The notes beneath the pieces were generated by a model that ran no database searches, was not told where the DNA came from, and saw only the letters and a program-made list of their open reading frames with translations. DNA of 11,043 nucleotides. It comes from an uncultured Nitrosomonadales bacterium (GTDB lineage Bacteria > Pseudomonadota > Gammaproteobacteria > Burkholderiales > Gallionellaceae). The stretch covers positions 1-11,043 of the forward strand of contig CAIZNF010000060.1 of NCBI GenBank assembly GCA_903934275.1. Direction: 5' to 3'. Position numbers and translations under genes: made by a program. Below, in pieces: positions 1-5,039 of this stretch (its first letter is position 1; each line of letters begins with the position of its first letter).

Positions 1-49
1 CGAGCTCCGCGAGAAATCGTGGTGTTTTTGGCATGGAAAGAAAATCAAG

Positions 50-70
50 ATTCCTCACTTCGTTCGGAAT
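50..70. repeat. Short hairpin repeat (ATTCC...GGAAT)
   Basis: ATTCC at 50-54 pairs with GGAAT at 66-70 around an 11-nt loop. The surrounding text (TTCCTCACTTCGTTCGGAAT) resembles a short hairpin sequence that I recall as dispersed in many bacterial genomes. A similar CATTCC/GGAATG hairpin occurs at 8585-8606. The function is unknown. Confidence 0.45.
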
Positions 71-87
71 GACAGTTTTTTATCCAC

Positions 88-109
88 AAGCGACAATTTG
101 TTGTCGCTT
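88..109. repeat. Perfect 9-bp stem-loop
   Basis: AAGCGACAA (88-96) and TTGTCGCTT (101-109) form a perfect 9-bp stem with a TTTG loop. No run of T follows on either strand, so it is a poor intrinsic terminator. It may belong to a gene to the left of the window or be a repeat unit. Confidence 0.5.
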
Positions 110-165
110 AATTTCGCTTTAGAGGCTAATAGTGTCAATGAGTTGAATGATGCCAACTCAAGTCC

Positions 166-243
166 GTAGCACGGGTGCAGCGATAGCGGAATCCGATGGC
201 ATCGACCCCGCCACCGGATCACACCATGTTTTATCCGGGCTAC
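166..243. repeat. REP-like imperfect palindromic element
   Basis: The element opens with GTAGCACGGGTGCAGCGATA and closes with TTTTATCCGGGCTAC. The outer arms GTAGCxCGGgTgcA and TATCCGGGCTAC are near reverse complements, and the interior holds GGAATCCGATGG facing CCACCGGATC. This matches the layout of intergenic REP/BIME-like palindromes whose intact form is roughly GTAGCCCGGATG...CATCCGGGCTAC. It looks like a degenerate copy. The call rests on pattern recognition, not on a database comparison. Confidence 0.5.
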
Positions 244-471
244 CTGTTTAGTTCCGGCTCGCCCAGCTTAGAGTAATCGCAATAAGGGGGAATTAGTTGT
301 ATGCGGAGAGAAAGTTTGAGTAGATTTACAGAACCTTGAAACAAATTACTTTTCCGTTCACGAAATTTGTTATAACGACGATGCAAAACATTTTAAGTCT
401 GGTATCTTGCAACTTGCCCGCTGGACCTGGTTTTCACGAGGTGCTACAAATAGCTCTATATCAGGTAAGGA

Positions 472-696
472 TCAGTTCGTTCCCGTCTTTTTAAAGCCAG
501 ATTTCTCATAGGTCTTGACGCAGGCTTCTACTTCGGCAGATGCATTCCACAGTGCCCAAGTACCTGCTTTGCATTCTTTTGTTTCCTTTGTGTCTGGGTG
601 CTGCAAAACAACCAGCGTGTTGTTTGAAGGATTCAATGCGCAGCCACTGGTTACCGCCACAAAAACAGACAGTGAAATAATTGATGAAAGTTTCAT
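472..696 (-). CDS. Small putative lipoprotein, unknown function
   Basis: This 74-residue protein starts with a typical type II signal: MK, a hydrophobic stretch (residues 4-16) and a lipobox ending TSGC, which makes Cys19 the probable lipidated residue. The mature part is only about 56 residues. It carries two further cysteines (Cys42 in KECKAG and Cys59 in EACVKTYEKSGF) that could form a disulfide. The Lys is at position +4 after the cysteine or later and there is no Asp at +2, which fits outer-membrane sorting under the E. coli rule (inference). A strong ribosome binding site, AGGGGG, lies 7 nt before the ATG. The gene is monocistronic, with about 340 bp of gene-free DNA upstream. I recall similar short lipoproteins with the TLVVLxHPxTKETxECK pattern in betaproteobacteria but know no function for them. 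Confidence 0.75.
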   Translation of the reverse strand: MKLSSIISLSVFVAVTSGCALNPSNNTLVVLQHPDTKETKECKAGTWALWNASAEVEACVKTYEKSGFKKTGTN

Positions 697-819
697 AAAA
701 AAGCCCCCTATGAATAGTGCAATTGCTGTTTAATAAACCCGCCAGCCCGCATCATGAAAAATGACGGATCACGGGTGCACACAATATTAGAAATTAGAAT
801 TTATAAACACCGCATTTTC

Positions 820-825
820 ATTATA
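820..825 (-). promoter_or_regulatory. Candidate -10 box for the lipoprotein gene
   Basis: On the minus strand the hexamer is a perfect TATAAT in AT-rich DNA about 120 nt upstream of the lipoprotein start. No convincing -35 hexamer sits 16-18 bp further upstream, so the call rests on the -10 match alone. Confidence 0.3.
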
Positions 826-988
826 CAACAATATATTCGCTACGATTTTTGAATTCATGTATGCGAAGTGGCTGGCAGATTCGAGTCGAAACGCAACAGC
901 TAACGGTTGTTTTATGCAACCCGTCTGTCGCAGCACTTAACGTAAAAACTTGCGCGGCGATTCGTCTGCTCCCTCCACCTCCAGGGGG

Positions 989-1033
989 CGGGTATGGCGA
1001 GTTTCATTGTCGGGAGCGGCATCACCATACCCG
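989..1033. repeat. Perfect 9-bp inverted repeat abutting the ferredoxin stop codon
   Basis: CGGGTATGG (989-997) and CCATACCCG (1025-1033) are exact reverse complements separated by 27 nt. The right arm touches the TGA stop codon of the ferredoxin gene at 1034-1036. It could stabilise the 3' end of the metG-ferredoxin transcript, but no T-tract follows on the minus strand, so it is not a classical terminator. It could also mark a repeat insertion that shortened the ferredoxin gene. Confidence 0.6.
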
Positions 1034-1249
1034 TCAGTATTGCAAATGAAATGCATGTCCGTTGGCATCCAAAAAACAATCCACCGGACCTACCACAACA
1101 CATTGTGGTTGATCGAAATAACCCACACACTCGTTACATTTATTGGGGTCGATGACAAAATATTCATCGCCCATGGAGATCGCTCCGACCGGGCATTCAT
1201 CCTCGCAAATACCGCAATTGATACAAGCCTCAGTAATCGACAATGCCAT
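1034..1249 (-). CDS. Allochromatium/YfhL-type 2[4Fe-4S] ferredoxin, one cluster ligand missing, short C-terminus
   Basis: The 71-residue protein is a small cytosolic electron carrier of the bacterial ferredoxin family with two 4Fe-4S motifs. The first motif is complete: Cys9, Cys12, Cys15 and Cys19-Pro (CINCGICEDECP). The second reads Cys38, Cys41, eight residues, Cys50, three residues, then Gly54-Pro where the family has Cys-Pro. Gly54 is encoded by GGT, one base from TGT. By family knowledge this cysteine is the fourth ligand of the cluster held by Cys9/12/15. Cys58 (in PVDC) is the extra cysteine typical of this subfamily and might substitute. After Cys58 the protein ends within 13 residues (ending HAFHLQY), about ten residues shorter than the roughly 82-residue Allochromatium ferredoxin, so the usual C-terminal helix is absent. 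The start has a good GGAG site 7 nt upstream and lies 15 bp after metG, so the two are probably co-transcribed. It may be a degraded or specialised paralogue. Confidence 0.85.
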   Translation of the reverse strand: MALSITEACINCGICEDECPVGAISMGDEYFVIDPNKCNECVGYFDQPQCVVVGPVDCFLDANGHAFHLQY

Positions 1250-1264
1250 CCGTCTTCTCCGTGA

Positions 1265-3526
1265 TTATTTAATTTTCATTCCAGGTTGCGCGCCGTCGTC
1301 CGGGCTAAGGATGAACAAGCCGGGAGAGTCGCCAGAAGCTGCCAGCACCATGCCTTCCGACATGCCAAACTTCATTTTGCGCGGCGCAAGATTGGCGACC
1401 ATCACCGTCATACGCCCCTTTAATTTTTCGGGATCATAAACCGACTTGATGCCTGCAAACACCGTGCGCGGCTTTTCTTCGCCGATATCCAGCGTCAGCT
1501 TGAGCAGCTTCTCCGCGCCTTCCACATGCTCGGCGTTGACGATTTTTGCCACGCGCAGATCGACTTTGCTGAAGTCGTCGATGGAAATGGTTTCGGCAAT
1601 GGGTGCCCCCCCCCCTGGCCCCCCTTTTTTAAAGTGGGGAATAGCGGTCGCCCCATCGTTCGCTAGCATCCCCTTTGCCTCTCCCCCCTTCAACGAAGGG
1701 AGGCTGGAGGGGATTGGGTGTTGCTGCGCCTCGGCATGTCGTACGGGGGAATGCGATTTGGTCATGGGTTGCAGGCTTTCCTGATTGGCGGCGACCATCG
1801 CTTCGATTAGCTTGGGATCGAGACGTGTCATCAGATGTTGATAGGTGTTGATCTCGTGCCCGACTGACAAAGGATTCCTGATGTCACTCCAAATCAGAGG
1901 AGGAATGTTGAGAAACGATTCGACTTGCACAGCCAGTGTAGGAAGAACAGGTTTAAGATAGAGTGTCAGATCGCGGAACAAGGTCAGCGCGGTCGAACAG
2001 GTTTCGTGGAGTTCGGCATCTTTGCCTTCATGTTTTGCCAGCTCCCACGGTTTCTTTTCGGCAATATACTGATTCGCCACGTCAGCCAAGCGCATAATTT
2101 CGCGCAAGGCGCGGCTGAAGTCGCGTTGCTCGTAGCAGTGCGCGATTTCATCATTTTTTAAGGCTGATTGAAATTCAGCTGTAGCAGAAGAATCAATATT
2201 GCCTAGCTTTCCATCGAAGCGTTTGCTGATGAACCCGGCGCAACGACTAGCAATATTGATGTACTTCCCAATCAAATCGCTATTTACCTTAGCCACAAAA
2301 TCTTCAAGGCTCAGGTCAATATCTTCCATCGTGCCATTGAGTTTTGCGGCGTAGTAATAGCGCAAATATTCCGGATTGAGCCCCTGCTTGAGGTAGCTAT
2401 CGGCGGTGATAAACGTGCCGCGCGATTTGCTCATCTTCTCGCCGTTGACGGTGAGGAAGCCATGCGCGAACAATTTCGTCGGGGTGCGGAAACCGGCGTG
2501 TTGCAGCATGGCGGGCCAAAACAGCGCATGAAAATAGAGGATGTCTTTGCCGATGAAATGATATAGCTCGGTGTTGGAATCTGGCTTCCAAAATTCGTCG
2601 AACAACCCCGCCCCTGACAAGGGGAGGCCGGGATAACCTGCTACTTGGCTACCGTCTTTTGGCAGCTTAGTCGAATGGCTAGTTGTTTCATCAGGGGTTA
2701 TTTTTTTACAAAATTGCTTGAAGCCACCCATGTAACCCACCGGAGCATCTAGCCAGACATAAAAATACTTTCCCGGCGCATCGGGTATTTCAAAACCGAA
2801 ATACGGTGCATCGCGCGAGATGTCCCAGTCGGATAATTTGTTTTCGCTTTCGCTGCCCAACCATTCCTGCATCTTGTTGGCGGCTTCGGGTTGCAGAGTG
2901 CCGCTGCGCGTCCATTCGCGCAGGAATTTCTGGCAGGTGGCGGCGGAAAGTTTGAAGAAATAGTGGGCTGAATTGCGTCGCTCGGGCTGCGCGCCGGACA
3001 CGGCGGAATACGGGTTGATCAACTCGGTGGGCGCATAAGTTGCGCCGCAGACTTCGCAGTTGTCGCCGTATTGATCTTTGGCATGACACTTGGGGCACTC
3101 GCCTTTGATGAAGCGGTCCGGCAGAAACATATTTTTGGCCGGGTCGTAAAATTGCTCAACAGAGCGCACCTCGATCAAGTTGGCCGCTTTCAGTTTGCGG
3201 TAAATATCTTCCGCGCACTCTCTGTTTTCGCCGCTGTTGGTGCTACCGTAGTGGTCGAATTCGACGTGGAAGCCATCGAAATCCGCCTTGTGCTCATGCC
3301 ACACCCGGTCGATCAATTGCTCCGGTGTGATGCCCTCCCTCTCCGCGCGCAGCATGATGGGTGTGCCGTGGGTGTCGTCGGCGCAAATGTAGTGGCACTC
3401 GTTGCCCTGCATCTTTTGAAAACGCACCCATATGTCGGTCTGGATGTATTCGACCAGATGGCCGAGGTGGATGCTGCCGTTGGCGTAGGGTAACGCGGAG
3501 GTGACGAGGATTCTTCTATTGGACAT
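1265..3526 (-). CDS. metG: Methionyl-tRNA synthetase with two repeat-derived insertions
   Basis: This cytosolic enzyme charges tRNA-Met with methionine using ATP. From the chosen start ([17 protein letters not shown]) it has 753 residues against 677 in E. coli. Visible in order are the HIGH-type motif HLGH (20-23), zinc-knuckle cysteines 144, 147, 157 and 160, the KMSKS loop (364-368), the anticodon-binding helical domain (about 405-575) and a C-terminal OB-fold tRNA-binding domain (about 645-753; [23 protein letters not shown]). The extra length lies in two places. Residues about 277-307, in a catalytic-domain loop between [10 protein letters not shown] and FDEFW, contain the repeat also found in mpl. 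Residues about 590-642, in the linker before the OB fold, are G/P/K-rich and include a G10/C10 tract. An in-frame ATG 96 nt upstream is unlikely because the extra residues look non-coding and the family starts at this Met. No strong ribosome binding site is visible. The ferredoxin gene follows 15 bp downstream. Confidence 0.97.
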   Translation of the reverse strand: MSNRRILVTSALPYANGSIHLGHLVEYIQTDIWVRFQKMQGNECHYICADDTHGTPIMLRAEREGITPEQLIDRVWHEHKADFDGFHVEFDHYGSTNSGENRECAEDIYRKLKAANLIEVRSVEQFYDPAKNMFLPDRFIKGECPKCHAKDQYGDNCEVCGATYAPTELINPYSAVSGAQPERRNSAHYFFKLSAATCQKFLREWTRSGTLQPEAANKMQEWLGSESENKLSDWDISRDAPYFGFEIPDAPGKYFYVWLDAPVGYMGGFKQFCKKITPDETTSHSTKLPKDGSQVAGYPGLPLSGAGLFDEFWKPDSNTELYHFIGKDILYFHALFWPAMLQHAGFRTPTKLFAHGFLTVNGEKMSKSRGTFITADSYLKQGLNPEYLRYYYAAKLNGTMEDIDLSLEDFVAKVNSDLIGKYINIASRCAGFISKRFDGKLGNIDSSATAEFQSALKNDEIAHCYEQRDFSRALREIMRLADVANQYIAEKKPWELAKHEGKDAELHETCSTALTLFRDLTLYLKPVLPTLAVQVESFLNIPPLIWSDIRNPLSVGHEINTYQHLMTRLDPKLIEAMVAANQESLQPMTKSHSPVRHAEAQQHPIPSSLPSLKGGEAKGMLANDGATAIPHFKKGGPGGGAPIAETISIDDFSKVDLRVAKIVNAEHVEGAEKLLKLTLDIGEEKPRTVFAGIKSVYDPEKLKGRMTVMVANLAPRKMKFGMSEGMVLAASGDSPGLFILSPDDGAQPGMKIK
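1601..1755. repeat. C/G-rich compound repeat inserted in-frame in the metG linker
   Basis: On the minus strand this stretch reads as two joined hairpin modules. One is CTCCCTTC-GTT-GAAGGGGGGAG. The other is CCCC-ACTTTAAAAAA-GGGG followed by a G10 run (C10 at 1606-1615 on the plus strand). It encodes low-complexity residues ([25 protein letters not shown]) exactly where the spacer between the anticodon-binding domain and the OB fold lies. Bacterial intergenic repeats of the type CCCCCTTTTTAAAGGGGG look very similar. No second copy is present in this window, so its repeat status is inferred from structure. Confidence 0.55.
2606..2698 (-). repeat. In-frame dispersed repeat, metG copy
   Basis: A 64-bp core at 2632-2695, read on the minus strand, matches mpl positions 5796-5859 at 54 of 64 bases by hand count. 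It encodes [18 protein letters not shown] in the same frame as the mpl copy. It is followed by a hairpin, CCCCT-TGTC-AGGGG, inside a C/G-rich tail. The E. coli enzyme, as I recall it, has only about six residues here, so this adds roughly 27 residues to a loop of the catalytic domain. Confidence 0.85.
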
Positions 3527-3557
3527 TATGACTGTGCCGAAATGCGGTGAAGCGCGG

Positions 3558-3563
3558 ATTTTA
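3558..3563 (-). promoter_or_regulatory. Candidate metG -10 box in a divergent promoter region
   Basis: On the minus strand GCTAAAAT gives a TAAAAT -10 hexamer about 31 nt before the metG ATG. A mirror-image TTAAAAT at 3594-3600 could serve the plus-strand genes, so the two promoters would face away from each other with overlapping upstream parts. No good -35 hexamer was found for either. Confidence 0.3.
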
Positions 3564-3599
3564 GCAAATCTGCGCGCAATGGCGGCGAATTGGTTAAAA

Positions 3600-3647
3600 T
3601 TGCGCTCAAGGGAATCTCTCAAATGAAACCCCCTTGAGGAAGCGCAA
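3600..3647 (+). promoter_or_regulatory. Stem-loop covering the ribosome binding site of the first small gene
   Basis: CTCAAGGG (3605-3612) is the exact reverse complement of CCCTTGAG (3631-3638). The stem continues after a GGAA bulge, with TTGCGC (3600-3605) against GCGCAA (3642-3647). The GAGGAA ribosome binding site lies in and beside the 3' arm, and the start codon begins at the stem base. If the transcript starts near 3600 or earlier, this fold could limit translation. If it starts near 3607, as the TTAAAAT box would predict, the outer stem is not transcribed. A four-codon frame ATG-AAA-CCC-CCT-TGA (3623-3637) sits in the loop and 3' arm. Confidence 0.45.
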
Positions 3648-3829
3648 TGGGCAATAAGTCAAATAAATGGGTACGCCGCATGGCAGAGCGGCACTGCATG
3701 ATCGAGCCATTAGAGCCTGAAGGGAAAGGCTATACCACCATTGCGCTCTCCCAAACCACCCCGCCACTTGGCAGCATTTGTCCCAACGAAGATGTTGCGC
3801 GGGTGGGCACAACATGGTCGACGGTGTAG
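3647..3829 (+). CDS. Hypothetical small protein (60 aa)
   Basis: I do not recognise this protein. It begins [20 protein letters not shown], so its N-terminal part is basic. The middle ([20 protein letters not shown]) has no clear domain, and there is no signal peptide or membrane segment. Support for translation is a good ribosome binding site, GAGGAA, ending 5 nt before the ATG, and the way its TAG stop lies 5 nt before the next start codon, which itself lacks a ribosome binding site and may depend on translational coupling. The minus strand has an overlapping open frame of similar length, so coding status is not certain. Confidence 0.5.
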   Translation: MGNKSNKWVRRMAERHCMIEPLEPEGKGYTTIALSQTTPPLGSICPNEDVARVGTTWSTV

Positions 3830-3834
3830 CAAAG

Positions 3835-4056
3835 ATGTCTCACGATACAGTCATCATCTGGCGTTCCCACAAAGGTGAAATTATTGCCTGCGTGGAAAAA
3901 AATAAGGTGCTGCGCGAGAATCTCGACGAAATCCGGCAAATCTGCCAGGACGCATTGGAGGACGCGGTGCTGATGGGTTGCGACGAGCAGCAATTCCGCG
4001 CCGTGTTGGCCGAGCTGGTTGATCGCCTGACCAACCCCTATGCGCCGCAGGATTAA
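3835..4056 (+). CDS. Conserved hypothetical small acidic protein (73 aa)
   Basis: The protein starts MSHDTVIIWRSHKGEIIACV and continues as a probably helical, acidic, leucine-rich sequence (EKNKVLRENLDEIRQICQDALEDAVLMGC), ending LTNPYAPQD. It has Cys20, Cys38 and Cys49 by approximate count, no signal peptide and no membrane segment. The pattern resembles short uncharacterised proteins that I recall from Gallionella-like bacteria, with no function assigned. I chose the ATG at 3835 because the sequence from there looks coding. In-frame ATGs at 3778 and 3814 would add residues overlapping the preceding gene. The following FKBP gene starts 72 bp downstream on the same strand with its own strong ribosome binding site. 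Confidence 0.75.
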   Translation: MSHDTVIIWRSHKGEIIACVEKNKVLRENLDEIRQICQDALEDAVLMGCDEQQFRAVLAELVDRLTNPYAPQD

Positions 4057-4128
4057 GATTGCATTATTCTGCGCCATAACCTGCTGCAAACATTTATCAA
4101 TTTATTAACATCATTTTAAGGAGTCACA

Positions 4129-4584
4129 ATGATTTATCGCATTCTGTTTTTTCCGCTGGCTTTGCTGTTGTCCGCTGGTATTTTTTCAACTACGGCATAC
4201 TCCGGGCAGGCCACAACACAAAAGAAGGCCAGCATCGTGACAGAGCTGATTAAAACTGATAGCAAGCTGGGCGGAGGCGCGTTGGCTACGTCCGGGAAAG
4301 AGGTATCCGTGCATTACACCGGCTGGTTGTACGATGAAGCTGCACCGGGCCATCGTGGCACCAAATTTGACAGCTCGCGCGACCGCGGGCAACCGTTTAA
4401 TTTCCCGCTCGGCGCGGGGCATGTCATCAAGGGCTGGGATCAGGGGGTCAATGGCATGAAAGTGGGTGGGCAGCGTACGTTGATTATCCCTTCCATGCTC
4501 GGCTATGGAGCGCGCGGCGCGGGAGGTGCGATTCCGCCGAATGCGACGCTGGTGTTCGATGTCGAGTTGCTGGGCGTTAGATAA
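4129..4584 (+). CDS. Secreted FKBP-type peptidyl-prolyl cis-trans isomerase
   Basis: This enzyme speeds cis-trans isomerisation of Xaa-Pro bonds and so assists protein folding, here probably in the periplasm. The 151-residue protein begins with a signal peptide (hydrophobic residues about 4-20, probable cleavage after AYS, residue 25). A single complete FKBP domain fills about 50-150. The pocket residues seen in FKBP12 are present: Tyr63 (VHYTGWL), Phe80-Asp81 (KFDSS), Phe90, Val99-Ile100 and Trp103 (HVIKGWDQG), Tyr126 (LGYGARG), Ile135 (AIPPNA) and Phe143. It lacks the long N-terminal dimerisation region of FkpA or Mip, so it is a minimal one-domain form. The ribosome binding site AAGGAG lies 5 nt before the ATG. 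No promoter was found in the 72 bp upstream, so it may be co-transcribed with the small genes before it. Confidence 0.93.
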   Translation: MIYRILFFPLALLLSAGIFSTTAYSGQATTQKKASIVTELIKTDSKLGGGALATSGKEVSVHYTGWLYDEAAPGHRGTKFDSSRDRGQPFNFPLGAGHVIKGWDQGVNGMKVGGQRTLIIPSMLGYGARGAGGAIPPNATLVFDVELLGVR

Positions 4585-4617
4585 ATTCTTTTCCGCAGAT
4601 AGCGAACTTGTTTTTTA

Positions 4618-4971
4618 ATGAACCTGATCTCGCACCCGTTACTGGTTACGTCGCTGATGCTCGTCGTCGCCAATTTGTTCATGACCTTCGCTTGGTATGG
4701 ACATCTGAAAAATCTGGCAGGTTCACCCTGGTATGTTGCCGCATTGATTAGCTGGGGCATCGCGTTGTTTGAGTATTTGCTGCAAGTGCCTGCCAATCGC
4801 ATCGGTTACACCGAGCTAAGCCTCGGACAATTGAAGATTTTGCAAGAGGTCATCACATTGTCGGTGTTTGTGCCATTTGCCGTAATGTACATGAACCAAC
4901 CATTGAAGTGGGACTACCTCTATGCCGCATTGTGCATGATGGGGGCCGTGTATTTTATTTTCAGGGCTTAA
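4618..4971 (+). CDS. DUF486 / DMT-family four-helix inner membrane protein
   Basis: The 117-residue protein is almost entirely membrane: hydrophobic helices at about 8-27, 38-57, 74-95 and 99-117, with a polar loop holding QVPANRIGYTELSLGQLKILQE between helices 2 and 3. This matches the DUF486 family, which is related to drug/metabolite and small multidrug transporters. The substrate is unknown, and so is whether the family transports at all. The length is normal for the family. It starts 33 bp after the FKBP gene without a clear ribosome binding site, suggesting co-transcription and perhaps weak initiation. A short C/T-rich stretch follows before mpl. Confidence 0.88.
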   Translation: MNLISHPLLVTSLMLVVANLFMTFAWYGHLKNLAGSPWYVAALISWGIALFEYLLQVPANRIGYTELSLGQLKILQEVITLSVFVPFAVMYMNQPLKWDYLYAALCMMGAVYFIFRA

Positions 4972-5039
4972 ACTCCCCCCTTTTTTCCATCACCTCTCAC
5001 ACAAGCGGGTGAAGATTTTTGCAACGAAGCAGGACAAAA

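Larger units (their letters stand above)
1..471. other. Gene-free region with dispersed hairpin repeats
   Basis: No convincing coding region is visible on either strand. The stretch holds a short ATTCC/GGAAT hairpin, a perfect 9-bp stem-loop and a REP-like imperfect palindrome, each listed separately. The part from about 244 to 471 shows nothing recognisable beyond AT-rich spacer and lies downstream of the small lipoprotein gene. No terminator with a T-tract was found for that gene. Confidence 0.6.
697..1033. other. Intergenic region upstream of the lipoprotein gene and downstream of the ferredoxin gene
   Basis: No supported gene. It contains the AT-rich leader and likely promoter of the lipoprotein gene (minus strand) and, at its right end, a perfect inverted repeat directly after the ferredoxin stop codon. 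Short reading frames here on both strands show no recognisable protein features. Confidence 0.5.

Noticed and set aside
88..109. Intrinsic terminator
   Set aside because: The stem is perfect, but no T-tract follows on either strand.
849..1264. Overlapping plus-strand open frames across the ferredoxin gene
   Set aside because: They are antisense to the cysteine-motif coding sequence and have no recognisable protein features.
3071..3493. 140-residue open frame on the plus strand inside metG
   Set aside because: It is antisense to highly conserved MetG catalytic sequence and shows no recognisable domain or ribosome binding site.
3527..3622. N-terminal extension of MetG from an upstream in-frame ATG
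   Set aside because: The 32 extra residues are not part of the family, overlap the promoter region, and the internal Met matches the normal MetG start.
5019..5039. TTG start for Mpl seven codons upstream
   Set aside because: The ATG at 5040 has a ribosome binding site and matches the usual Mpl N-terminus.
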